Source: Euonymus europaeus (lineage: Eukaryota > Streptophyta > Magnoliopsida > Celastrales > Celastraceae). From it: 64,000 nt of DNA. The number at the start of each line of letters is the position of its first letter. Within the stretch, counting starts at the first letter, position 1. Made by a program: the position numbers and the translations under genes. The stretch lies in NCBI GenBank assembly GCA_963580455.1, contig OY756967.1:13476501-13540500 (forward strand), in the 5' to 3' direction. The notes beneath the pieces are model-generated. The model ran no database searches. It saw only the letters and a list, made by a program, of their open reading frames with translations, and was not told where the DNA came from. Positions 1 through 12,049 of this stretch are shown here, in pieces.

Positions 1-1339
1 AGCTCCCTCATAGAGAGAGTTGTGCAACTTCGGACTATCAAAGTTGCTCGGTGTACACTTTTTATTGTTCTTTATGGTAAATTTTACGAAAATGAGCTTC
101 CAGGATTATTTCAATGCCAAAATACCAACTTTCTATGACAAATGAACAAAATCGTTAAAAGCTCCCCCATAGAGAGAGTTGTGCAACTTTGGACAATCAA
201 AGTTGCTCGGTGTACACTTTTTATTGTTCTTTTATTTTAAATTTTACGAAAATGAGCTTCCAGGATTATTTCGATGCCAAAATACCAACTTTCTATGACA
301 AATGGACAAAACCGTTAAAAGCTCCTCCATAGAGAGAGTTGAGCAACTTGGGACAATCAAAGTTGCTCGGTGTACACTTTTTATTTTTCTTCTATGTTAA
401 ATTTTACGAAAATGAGCTTCCAGGATTATTTCGATTCCAAAACACCAACTTTCTATGACAAATGAACAAAATCGTTAAAAGCTCCCCCATAGAGAGAGTT
501 GTGCAACTTCGCACTATCAAAGTTGCTCGGTGTACACTTTTTATTGTTCTTTTATGTTAAATTTTACGAAAATGAGCTTCCAGGATTATTTCGTTACCAA
601 AACACCAACTTTCTATGACAAATGGACAAAACCGTTAAAAGCTCCTCCATAGAGAGAGTTGAGCAACTTCGGACTATCAAAGTTGCTCGGTGTACACCTT
701 TTATTGTTCTTCTATGTTAAATTTACGAAAATGAGCTTCTAGGATTATTTCGATGCCAAAACACCAACTTTCTATGACAAATAGACAAAATCGTTAAAAG
801 ATCCTCCATAGAGAGAGTTGAGCAACTTCGGAGTATCAAAGTTGCTCGGTGTACACTTTTTATTGTTCTTCTATGTTAAATTTTACGAGTATAAGCTTCC
901 TAGATTATTTCGATGCCAAAACATTAACTTTCTATGACAAATGGACAAAACCGTTAAAAGCACCTTCATAGAAAGAGTTGAGCAACTTCGGACAATCAAA
1001 GTTGCTCGGTGTTTAATTTTTATTGTTCCTTTATGGTAAATTTTACGAAAATGAGCTTCCAAGATTATTTTGATGCCAAAATACAAACTTTCTATGAGAA
1101 ATAGACAAAACAGTTAAAAGGTCCTCCGTAGAGAGAGTTGAGGAACTTCGGACTATCAAAGTTGCTCGGTGTTTAATTTTTATTGTTCCTTTATGGTAAA
1201 TTTTACGAAAATGAGCTTCCAAGATTATTTCGATACCAAAATACCTACTTTCTATGAGAAATGGACAAAACCGTTAAAAGGTCCTCCATAGAGAGAGTTG
1301 AGCAACTTCGGACTATCAAAGTTGCTCGGTGTACTCCTT
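1..1339 (+). repeat. Mixed monomers left of the first HOR
   Basis: Eight to nine diverse monomers. Part of this stretch (about 840-1120) recurs 640 bp downstream (about 1480-1740) with several differences, including a B-type monomer (CGAGTATAAGCTTCC) and a private variant with TTTAATTTTTATTGTTCC. That private variant occurs only near 1011, 1170, 1650, 3405 and 5157. No gene is visible. Confidence 0.85.
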
Positions 1340-3093
1340 TTATTGTTCTTCTATGTTAAATTTACGAAAATGAGCTTCTAGGATTATTTCGATGCCAAAA
1401 CACCAACTTTCTATGACGAATAGAGAAAATCGTTAAAAGCACCTCCATAGAGAGAGTTGAGCAACTTCGGACTATCAAAGTTGCTCGGCGAAGACTTTAT
1501 ATTGTTCTACTATGTCAAATTTTACGAGTATAAGCTTCCAAGATTTTTCGGTGCCAAAACATTAACTTTCTATGACAAATGGACAAAACCGTCAAAAGCA
1601 CCTTCACAGAAAGAGTTGAGCAACTTCGGACAATCAAAGTTGCTCGGTGTTTAATTTTTATTGTTCCTTTATGGTAAATTTTACGAAAATGAGCTTCCAA
1701 GATTATTTCGATGCCAAAATACCAACTTTCTATGAGAAATGGACAAAACCATTAAAATGTCCTCCATAGAGAGAGTTGAGCAACTTCGGACTATCAAAGT
1801 TGCTCGGTGTACACTTTTTATTGTTCTTCTATGTTAAATTTTACAAAAATGAGCTTCTAGGTTTATTTCGATTCCAAAACACCAACTTTCTATGAGAAAT
1901 GGACAAAACCGTTAAAAGGTCCTCCATAGAGAGAGTTGAGCAACTTCGGACTATCAAAGTTGCTCGGTGTACACTTTTTATTGTTCTTCTATGTTAAATT
2001 TTACAAAAATGAGCTTCCAGGTTTATTTCGATTCCAAAACACCAATTTTCTATGACAAATCGACAAAATCGTTAAAAGCTCCTCCATAGAGAGAGTTGAG
2101 CAACTTCGGACTATCAAAGTAGCTCGGTTTACACTTTATATTGTTCTACTAAGTCAAATTTTACGAGTATAAGCTTCCAAGATTATTTCGATGCCAAAAC
2201 AATAACTTTCTATGACAAATGGACAAAACCGTTAAAAGCACCTTCATAGAAAGAGTGGAGCAACTTCGGACAATCAAAGTTGCTCGGTGTACACTTTTTA
2301 TTGTTCTTCTATGTTAAATTTTACGAAAATGAGCTTCCAGGATTATTTCGATGTCAAAATACAAACTTTCTATGACAAATGGACAAAATCGTTAAAAGCT
2401 CCGCCATAGAGCGAGTTGTGCAACTTCGGACTATCAAAGTTGCTCGGTGTACACTTTTTATTGTTCTTTTATGGTAAATTTTACGAAAATGAGCTTCCAG
2501 GATTATTTCGATGCCAAAATACCAACTTTCTATGACAAATGGACAAAACCGTTAAAAGCTCCTCCAAAGAGAGTTGAGCAACTTCGGACTATCAAAGTTG
2601 CTCGGTGTACACTTTTTATTGTTCTTCTATGTTAAATTTTACGAAAATGAGCTTCCAGGTTTATTTCGATTCCAAAACACCAAGTTTCTATGACAAATGG
2701 ACAAAATAGTTAAAAGCCCCTCCATAGAGAGAGTTGAGCAACTTCGGACTATCAAAGTTGCTCGGTGTACACTTTTTATTGTTCTTTTCTGTTAAATTTC
2801 ACGAAAATGAGCTTCCAGGATTTTCGATGCCAAAATACCAACTTTCAATGACAAATGGACAAAACCGTTAAAAGCTCCTCCGGAGAGAGAGTTGAGCAAT
2901 TTTGGACTATCAAAATTGCTCGGTGTACACTTTTTATTGTTCTTCTATGTTAAATTTTACGAAAATGAGCTTCCTGGATTATTTCGATGCCAAAACACCA
3001 ACTTTCTATGGCAAATGGACAAAACCATTAAAAGCTCCTCTATAGAGAGAGTTGAGCAACTTCGGAATATCGAAGTTGCTCGGTGTACACTTT
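1340..3093 (+). repeat. HOR 1754 bp (11-mer), copy 1
   Basis: Every diagnostic variant here recurs exactly 1754 bp downstream. 1754 is eleven 160-bp monomers minus small deletions, such as AAATTTACG with one T missing, CCTCCAAAGAGAG missing two bases, and a shortened GGATTTTCG. Copy 1 differs from copies 2 and 3 mostly near its left end: GTACTCC near 1342, GACGAATAG near 1416, a G in TTCGGTGCC near 1550, CTTCACAG near 1603, and GGTTTACAC near 2127. The unit phase is arbitrary. Confidence 0.93.
2894..2921. other. Perfect 11-bp-arm dyad with paired changes
   Basis: GAGCAATTTTG and CAAAATTGCTC flank GACTAT. Against the consensus, left arm C28T and C31T are matched by right arm A43 (consensus G) and A40, so all 11 pairs are complementary. 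The same form recurs one and two HOR periods later (about 4648 and 6402). Other monomers share the left arm but keep G43, so are mispaired there (near 8320, 30832, 35070, 51005). Confidence 0.85.
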
Positions 3094-4847
3094 TTATTGT
3101 TCTTCTATGTTAAATTTACGAAAATGAGCTTCTAGGATTATTTCGATGCCAAAACACCAACTTTCTATGACAAATAGAGAAAATCGTTAAAAGCACCTCC
3201 ATAGAGAGAGTTGAGCAACTTCGGACTATCAAAGTTGCTCGGCGAAGACTTTATATTGTTCTACTATGTCAAATTTTACGAGTATAAGCTTCCAAGATTT
3301 TTCGATGCCAAAACATTAACTTTCTATGACAAATGGACAAAACCGTCAAAAGCACCTTCATAGAAAGAGTTGAGCAACTTCGGACAATCAAAGTTGCTCG
3401 GTGTTTAATTTTTATTGTTCCTTTATGGTAAATTTTACGAAAATGAGCTTCCAAGATTATTTCGATGCCAAAATACCAACTTTCTATGAGAAATGGACAA
3501 AACCATTAAAATGTCCTCCATAGAGAGAGTTGAGCAACTTCGGACTATCAAAGTTGCTCGGTGTACACTTTTTATTGTTCTTCTATGTTAAATTTTACAA
3601 AAATGAGCTTCTAGGTTTATTTCGATTCCAAAACACCAACTTTCTATGAGAAATGGACAAAACCGTTAAAAGGTCCTCCATAGAGAGAGTTGAGCAACTT
3701 CGGACTATCAAAGTTGCTCGGTGTACACTTTTTATTGTTCTTCTATGTTAAATTTTACAAAAATGAGCTTCCAGGTTTATTTCGATTCCAAAACACCAAT
3801 TTTCTATGACAAATCGACAAAATCGTTAAAAGCTCCTCCATAGAGAGAGTTGAGCAACTTCGGACTATCAAAGTAGCTCGGTGTACACTTTATATTGTTC
3901 TACTAAGTCAAATTTTACGAGTATAAGCTTCCAAGATTATTTCGATGCCAAAACAATAACTTTCTATGACAAATGGACAAAACCGTTAAAAGCACCTTCA
4001 TAGAAAGAGTGGAGCAACTTCGGACAATCAAAGTTGCTCGGTGTACACTTTTTATTGTTCTTCTATGTTAAATTTTACGAAAATGAGCTTCCAGGATTAT
4101 TTCGATGTCAAAATACAAACTTTCTATGACAAATGGACAAAATCGTTAAAAGCTCCGCCATAGAGCGAGTTGTGCAACTTCGGACTATCAAAGTTGCTCG
4201 GTGTACACTTTTTATTGTTCTTTTATGGTAAATTTTACGAAAATGAGCTTCCAGGATTATTTCGATGCCAAAATACCAACTTTCTATGACAAATGGACAA
4301 AACCGTTAAAAGCTCCTCCAAAGAGAGTTGAGCAACTTCGGACTATCAAAGTTGCTCGGTGTACACTTTTTATTGTTCTTCTATGTTAAATTTTACGAAA
4401 ATGAGCTTCCAGGTTTATTTCGATTCCAAAACACCAAGTTTCTATGACAAATGGACAAAATAGTTAAAAGCCCCTCCATAGAGAGAGTTGAGCAACTTCG
4501 GACTATCAAAGTTGCTCGGTGTACACTTTTTATTGTTCTTTTCTGTTAAATTTCACGAAAATGAGCTTCCAGGATTTTCGATGCCAAAATACCAACTTTC
4601 AATGACAAATGGACAAAACCGTTAAAAGCTCCTCCGGAGAGAGAGTTGAGCAATTTTGGACTATCAAAATTGCTCGGTGTACACTTTTTATTGTTCTTCT
4701 ATGTTAAATTTTACGAAAATGAGCTTCCTGGATTATTTCGATGCCAAAACACCAACTTTCTATGGCAAATGGACAAAACCATTAAAAGCTCCTCTATAGA
4801 GAGAGTTGAGCAACTTCGGAATATCGAAGTTGCTCGGTGTACACTTT
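3094..4847 (+). repeat. HOR 1754 bp (11-mer), copy 2
   Basis: Middle copy. Landmarks at 3195, 3269 and 4646 sit 1754 bp after 1441, 1515 and 2892, and recur again 1754 bp later. I saw one substitution against copy 3 (GGTGTACAC here, GGGGTACAC near 5955). Near identity implies very recent amplification. Confidence 0.94.
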
Positions 4848-6620
4848 TTATTGTTCTTCTATGTTAAATTTACGAAAATGAGCTTCTAGGATTATTTCGA
4901 TGCCAAAACACCAACTTTCTATGACAAATAGAGAAAATCGTTAAAAGCACCTCCATAGAGAGAGTTGAGCAACTTCGGACTATCAAAGTTGCTCGGCGAA
5001 GACTTTATATTGTTCTACTATGTCAAATTTTACGAGTATAAGCTTCCAAGATTTTTCGATGCCAAAACATTAACTTTCTATGACAAATGGACAAAACCGT
5101 CAAAAGCACCTTCATAGAAAGAGTTGAGCAACTTCGGACAATCAAAGTTGCTCGGTGTTTAATTTTTATTGTTCCTTTATGGTAAATTTTACGAAAATGA
5201 GCTTCCAAGATTATTTCGATGCCAAAATACCAACTTTCTATGAGAAATGGACAAAACCATTAAAATGTCCTCCATAGAGAGAGTTGAGCAACTTCGGACT
5301 ATCAAAGTTGCTCGGTGTACACTTTTTATTGTTCTTCTATGTTAAATTTTACAAAAATGAGCTTCTAGGTTTATTTCGATTCCAAAACACCAACTTTCTA
5401 TGAGAAATGGACAAAACCGTTAAAAGGTCCTCCATAGAGAGAGTTGAGCAACTTCGGACTATCAAAGTTGCTCGGTGTACACTTTTTATTGTTCTTCTAT
5501 GTTAAATTTTACAAAAATGAGCTTCCAGGTTTATTTCGATTCCAAAACACCAATTTTCTATGACAAATCGACAAAATCGTTAAAAGCTCCTCCATAGAGA
5601 GAGTTGAGCAACTTCGGACTATCAAAGTAGCTCGGTGTACACTTTATATTGTTCTACTAAGTCAAATTTTACGAGTATAAGCTTCCAAGATTATTTCGAT
5701 GCCAAAACAATAACTTTCTATGACAAATGGACAAAACCGTTAAAAGCACCTTCATAGAAAGAGTGGAGCAACTTCGGACAATCAAAGTTGCTCGGTGTAC
5801 ACTTTTTATTGTTCTTCTATGTTAAATTTTACGAAAATGAGCTTCCAGGATTATTTCGATGTCAAAATACAAACTTTCTATGACAAATGGACAAAATCGT
5901 TAAAAGCTCCGCCATAGAGCGAGTTGTGCAACTTCGGACTATCAAAGTTGCTCGGGGTACACTTTTTATTGTTCTTTTATGGTAAATTTTACGAAAATGA
6001 GCTTCCAGGATTATTTCGATGCCAAAATACCAACTTTCTATGACAAATGGACAAAACCGTTAAAAGCTCCTCCAAAGAGAGTTGAGCAACTTCGGACTAT
6101 CAAAGTTGCTCGGTGTACACTTTTTATTGTTCTTCTATGTTAAATTTTACGAAAATGAGCTTCCAGGTTTATTTCGATTCCAAAACACCAAGTTTCTATG
6201 ACAAATGGACAAAATAGTTAAAAGCCCCTCCATAGAGAGAGTTGAGCAACTTCGGACTATCAAAGTTGCTCGGTGTACACTTTTTATTGTTCTTTTCTGT
6301 TAAATTTCACGAAAATGAGCTTCCAGGATTTTCGATGCCAAAATACCAACTTTCAATGACAAATGGACAAAACCGTTAAAAGCTCCTCCGGAGAGAGAGT
6401 TGAGCAATTTTGGACTATCAAAATTGCTCGGTGTACACTTTTTATTGTTCTTCTATGTTAAATTTTACGAAAATGAGCTTCCTGGATTATTTCGATGCCA
6501 AAACACCAACTTTCTATGGCAAATGGACAAAACCATTAAAAGCTCCTCTATAGAGAGAGTTGAGCAACTTCGGAATATCGAAGTTGCTCGGTGTACACTT
6601 TTTATTGTTCTTCTATGTTA
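4848..6620 (+). repeat. HOR 1754 bp (11-mer), copy 3 and end of tract
   Basis: Third copy. Periodicity stops at about 6620: where another copy would read AAATTTACG, the sequence reads AAATTTTACG and continues with unrelated monomer order. The end lies inside a monomer, with no foreign DNA at the edge, as expected of unequal exchange. Confidence 0.92.
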
Positions 6621-9040
6621 AATTTTACGAAAATGAGCTTCCAGGATTATTTCGATGCCAAAACAGCAACTTTCTATGAAAAATGGACAAAACCGTTAAA
6701 AGCACCTCCATAGAGAGAGTTGAGCAACTTCGGACTATCAAAGTTGCTCGGTGTACACTTTATATTGTTCTACTAAGTCAAATTTTACGAGTATAAGCTT
6801 CCAAGATTATTTCGATGCCACAACATTAACTTTCTATGACAAATGGACAAAACCGTTAAAAGCACCTTCATAGAAAGAGTTGAGCAACTTCGGACAATCA
6901 AAGTTGCTCGGTGTACAATTTTTATTGTTCCCTTATGGTAAATTTTACGAAAAAGAACTTCCAGGATTATTTCGATGCCAAAATACCAACTTTCTATGAA
7001 AAATGGACAAAACCGTTAAAAGCTCCTCCAAAGAGAGAGTTGAGCAACTTCGGACTATCAAAGTTGCTCGGTTTACACTTTTTATTGTTCTTCTATGTTA
7101 AATTTTACGAAAATGAGCTTCTAGGATTATTTCGATTCCAAAACACCAACATTCTATGACAAATGGACAAAATCGTTAAAAGCTCCCCCATAGAGAGAGT
7201 TGTGCAACTTCGGACTATCAAAGTTGATCGGTGTACACTTTTTATTGTTCTTTTATGTTAAATTTTACGAAAATGAGCTTCCAGGATTATTTCGATACCA
7301 AAACACCAACTTTCTATGACAAATGGACAAAACCGTTAAAAACTCCTCCATAGAGAGAGTTGAGCAACTTCGAACTATCGAAGTTGCTCGATGTACACTT
7401 TATATTGTTCTACTAAGTCGAATTTTACGAGTATAAGCTTCCAAGATTATTTCGATGCCAAAACACCAACTTTCTATGACAAATGGACAAAACCGTTAAA
7501 AGCTCCTCCATAGAGAGAGTTGAGCAACTTCGGACTTCAAAAGTTGCTCGGTGTACACCTTTTATAATTCTTCTATGTTAAATTTACGAAAATGAGCTTC
7601 TATGATTATTTCGATGCCAAAACACCAATTTTCTATGACAAATAGACAAAATCGTTAAAAGTTCCTCCATAAAGAGAGTTGAGCAACTTCGAACTATCAA
7701 AGTTGCTCGGTGTACACTTTTTATTGTTCTTTTATGTTAAATTTTACGAAAATGAGCTTCCGGGATTATTTCGATACCAAAATACCAACTTTCTATGACA
7801 AATGGACAAAACCGTTAAAAGCTCCTCCATGGAGAGAGTTGAGCAACTTCGGACTATCAAAGTTGCTCGGTGTACACTTTTTATTGTTCTTCTATGTTAA
7901 ATTTTACGAAAAATAGCTTCCAGGATTATTTCGATGCCAAAACACCAACTTTCTATGACAAATGGACAAAACCGTTAAAAGTTCCTTCACAGAGAGAGTT
8001 GAGCAACTTCGGACAATCAAAGTTGCTCTATGTACACTTTTTATTGTTCTTTTATGTTAAATTTTACGAAAATGAGCTTCCAAAATTATTTCGATGCCAA
8101 AACAGCAACTTTCTATGACAAATGGACAAAATAGTTAAAAGCTCCTCCATAGAGAGAGTTGAGCAACTTCGGACTATCAAAGTTGCTCGGTGTACACTTT
8201 TTATTGTTCTTTTCTGTTAAATTTTACGAAAATGAGCTTCCAGGATTATTTCGATGCCAAAATACCAACTTTCTATGACAAATGGACACAACCGTTAAAA
8301 GCTCCTCCAGAGAGAGAGTTGAGCAATTTTGGACTATCAAAGTTGCTCGGTGTACACTTTTTATTGTTCTTCTATGTTAAATTTTACGAAAATGAGTTCC
8401 AGTATTATTTCGATGCCAAAACACCAACTTTCTATGGCAAATCGACAAAATCATTAAAAGCTTCTCTATAGAGAGAGTTGAGCAACTTCGGACTATCGAA
8501 GTTGCTCGGTGTACACTTTTTATTGTTCTTCTATGTTAAATTTGACGTAAATGAGCTTCCAGGATTATTTCGATGCCAAAACAGCAACTTTCTATGACAA
8601 ATGGACAAAACCGTTAAAAGCTCCTCCATAGAGAGAGTTGAGCAACTTCGGACTATCAAAGTTGCTCGGTGTACACTTTTTATTGTTCTTCTATGTTAAA
8701 TTTTACGAAAAATAGCTTCCAGGATTATTTCGATGCCAAAACACCAACTTTCTATGACAAATGGACAAAACCGTTAAAAGTTCCTTCATAGAGAGAGTTG
8801 AGCAACTTCGGACAATCAAAGTTGCTCGGTGTACACTTTTTATTGTTCTTTTATGTTAAATTTTACGAAAATGAGCTTCCAAAATTATTTCGATGCCAAA
8901 ACAGCAACTTTCTATGACAAATGGACAAAACCGTTAAAAGCTCCTCCATAGAGATAGTTGAGCAACTTCGGACTATAAAAGTTGCTCGATGTACACTTTT
9001 TATTGTTCTTGTATGTTAAATTTTACGAAAATGAGCTTCC
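6621..9040 (+). repeat. Mixed monomers with an 800-bp local duplication
   Basis: About fifteen monomers without clear HOR. Segments near 7830-8110 and 8630-8910 match at an 800-bp offset (five monomers), sharing GAAAAATAGCTTCC, the GTTCCTTC start and CCAAAATTATTTCG. B-type monomers lie near 6750 and 7400. At the right end, one monomer with TTGTATGTT and GCTAAAACAACAAC is duplicated next to itself. Confidence 0.8.
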
Positions 9041-9934
9041 AAAATTATTTCGATGCTAAAACAACAACTTTCTATGACAAATGGACAAAACCGTTAAAAG
9101 CTCCTCCATAGAGAGAGTTGAGCAACTTCGGACTATCAAAGTTGCTCGATGTACACTTTTTATTGTTCTTGTATGTTAAATTTTACGAAAATGAGCTTCC
9201 AAAATTATTTCGATGCTAAAACAACAACTTTCTATGACAAATGGACAAAACCGTTAAAAGCTCCTCCATAGAGAGAGTTGAGCAACTTCGGACTATCAAA
9301 TTTGCTCGGTGTACACTTTTTATTTTTCTTTTATGTTAAATTTTACGAAAATGTGCTTCAAGGATTATTTCGATACCAAAACACCAACTTTCTATGACAA
9401 ATGTACAAAACCGTTAAAAGCTCCTCCATAGAGAGAGTTGAGCAAATTCGGACTATCAAAAGTTGCTCGGTGTACACTTTTTATTGTTCTTTTATGTTAA
9501 ATTTTACGAAAATGAGCTTCCAGGATTATTTCGATGCCAAAACACCAACTTTCTATGAAAAATGGACAAAACCGTTTAAAGCTCCTCCATAGAGAGAGTT
9601 GAGCAACTTCGGACTATCAAAGTTGCTCGGTGTACACTTTTTATTGTTCTTCTATGTTAAATTTTACGAAAATGAGCTTCTAGGATTATTTCGATGCCAA
9701 AACAGCAACTTTCTATGACAAATGTACAAAACCGTTAAAAGCTCCTCCATAGAGAGAGTTGAGCAACGTCGGACCATCAAAGTTGCCCGGTGTGCATCTT
9801 TTAATGTTCTTCTATGTCAAATTTTACGAGTGTAAGCTTCTTAGATTATTTCAATGAAAAAACACTAACTTTCTATGATAAATGAACAAAGTCATTAAAA
9901 GCACGTCTATAGAGAGAGTTGAGCAACAGCTTAC
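9041..9934 (+). repeat. HOR 894 bp (6-mer), copy 1
   Basis: CTCCTCC at 9101 and all following variants recur 894 bp later. The length is explained exactly: six monomers (960) minus a 67-bp deletion, plus one extra A in ATCAAAAGTTGC. The unit contains a subfamily C monomer (GTCGGACCATC, GTTGCCCGG). Confidence 0.9.
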
Positions 9935-9992
9935 AGGATTATTTCGATGCTAAAACAACAACTTTCTATGACAAATGGACAAAACCGTTAAA
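9900..9992 (+). repeat. Truncated 93-bp monomer at a duplication junction
   Basis: GAGTTGAGCAAC is joined directly to AGCTTACAGG, removing 67 bp that include the right dyad arm and GTGTACAC. The intact counterpart lies 894 bp downstream, near 10794-10953. Both ends of the deletion lie by a GAGC motif (GAGCAAC and ATGAGCTTAC). Confidence 0.9.
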
Positions 9993-10828
9993 AGCTCCTC
10001 CATAGAGAGAGTTGAGCAACTTCGGACTATCAAAGTTGCTCGATGTACACTTTTTATTGTTCTTGTATGTTAAATTTTACGAAAATGAGCTTCCAAAATT
10101 ATTTCGATGCTAAAACAACAACTTTCTATGACAAATGGACAAAACCGTTAAAAGCTCCTCCATAGAGAGAGTTGAGCAACTTCGGACTATCAAATTTGCT
10201 CGGTGTACACTTTTTATTTTTCTTTTATGTTAAATTTTACGAAAATGTGCTTCAAGGATTATTTCGATACCAAAACACCAACTTTCTATGACAAATGTAC
10301 AAAACCGTTAAAAGCTCCTCCATAGAGAGAGTTGAGCAAATTCGGACTATCAAAAGTTGCTCGGTGTACACTTTTTATTGTTCTTTTATGTTAAATTTTA
10401 CGAAAATGAGCTTCCAGGATTATTTCGATGCCAAAACACCAACTTTCTATGAAAAATGGACAAAACCGTTTAAAGCTCCTCCATAGAGAGAGTTGAGCAA
10501 CTTCGGACTATCAAAGTTGCTCGGTGTACACTTTTTATTGTTCTTCTATGTTAAATTTTACGAAAATGAGCTTCTAGGATTATTTCGATGCCAAAACAGC
10601 AACTTTCTATGACAAATGTACAAAACCGTTAAAAGCTCCTCCATAGAGAGAGTTGAGCAACGTCGGACCATCAAAGTTGCCCGGTGTGCATCTTTTAATG
10701 TTCTTCTATGTCAAATTTTACGAGTGTAAGCTTCTTAGATTATTTCAATGAAAAAACACTAACTTTCTATGATAAATGAACAAAGTCATTAAAAGCACGT
10801 CTATAGAGAGAGTTGAGCAACTTCGGAC
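9935..10828 (+). repeat. HOR 894 bp (6-mer), copy 2
   Basis: Second copy of the 6-mer. Its right end runs into a complete monomer rather than the deleted one. The 67-bp deletion at the junction of copies 1 and 2 may therefore be the scar of the unequal event that made the duplication. Confidence 0.88.
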
Positions 10829-11995
10829 AATCAAAGTTGCTCGGTGTACACTTTTTATTGTTCTTTTATGTTAAATTTTACGAAAATGAGCTTACAGGAT
10901 TATTTCGATGCTAAAACACCAACTTTCTATGACAAATGGACAAATTCGTTAAATGCTCCTCCATAGAGAGAGTAGAGCAACTTCGAACAATCAAAGTTGC
11001 TCGGTGTACACTTTTTATTGTTCTTCTATGTTAAATTTTACGAAAATGAGCTTCCAGGATTATTTCGATTGCAAAACACCAACTTTCTATGACAAATGGA
11101 CAAAACCGTTAAAAGCTCCTCCATAGAGAGAGTTGAGCAACTTCGGACTATCAAAGTTGCTCGGTGTCCACTTTATATTGTTCTACTAAGTCAAATTTTA
11201 CGAGTATAAGCTTCCAAGATTATTTCGATGCCAAAACAATAGCTTTCTATGACAAATAGACAAAACCTTTAAAAGCACCTTCATAGAAAGAGTTGAGCAA
11301 CTTCGGACAATCAAAGTTGCTCGGTGTACACTTTTTATTTTTCTTTTATGATAAATTTTACGAAAATGAGCTTCCAGGATTATTTCGATGCCAAAATACC
11401 AAGTTTCTATGACAAATAGAAAAAAACGTTAAAGGCTCCTACATAGAGAGAGTTGCGCAACTTCGGACTATCAAAGTTGCTCGGTGTACACTTTTTATTG
11501 TTCTTCTATGTTAAATTTTACGAAAATGAGCTTCCAGGATTATTTCGATGCCAAAACACAAACTTTCTATGACAAATGGACAAAATCGTTAAAAGTTCCC
11601 CTATAGAGAGAGTTGTGCAACTTTGGACTATCAAAGTTGCTCGGTGTACACTTTTTATTGTTCTTTTATGTTAAATTTTACGAAAATGAGCTTCCAGAAT
11701 TATTTAGATACCAAAACACAAAATAGTTAAAAGCACCTCCATAGAGAGAGTTGAGCAACTTCGAACTATCAAAGTTGCTCGGTGTACACCTTTTATTGTT
11801 CTTCTACGTCAAATTTACGAAAATGAGCTTCTAGAATTGTTTCGATGCCAAAACACCAACTTTCTATGACAAATAGACAAAATCGTTAAAAGCTCCTCCA
11901 TAGAGAGAGTTGAGCAACTTCGGACTATCAAAGTTGCTCGGTGTACACTTTTTATTTTTCTTTTATGTTAAATTTTACGAAAATGTGCTTCCAGG
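10160..11995 (+). repeat. 12-mer block, single copy of first part of the 3178-bp HOR
   Basis: Collinear with 16657-18492 at a constant offset of 6497 bp and very similar. I saw roughly half a dozen differences, such as CCGTTTAAA against CCTTTTAAA and CTATGATAA against CTACGATAA. Beyond about 11995 the two diverge. The first 12 monomers of the later 20-mer therefore exist here outside the 20-mer. Confidence 0.85.
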
Positions 11996-12049
11996 ATTAT
12001 TTCGATACCAAAAGACCAACTTTCTATGACAAATGTACAAAACCGTTAA

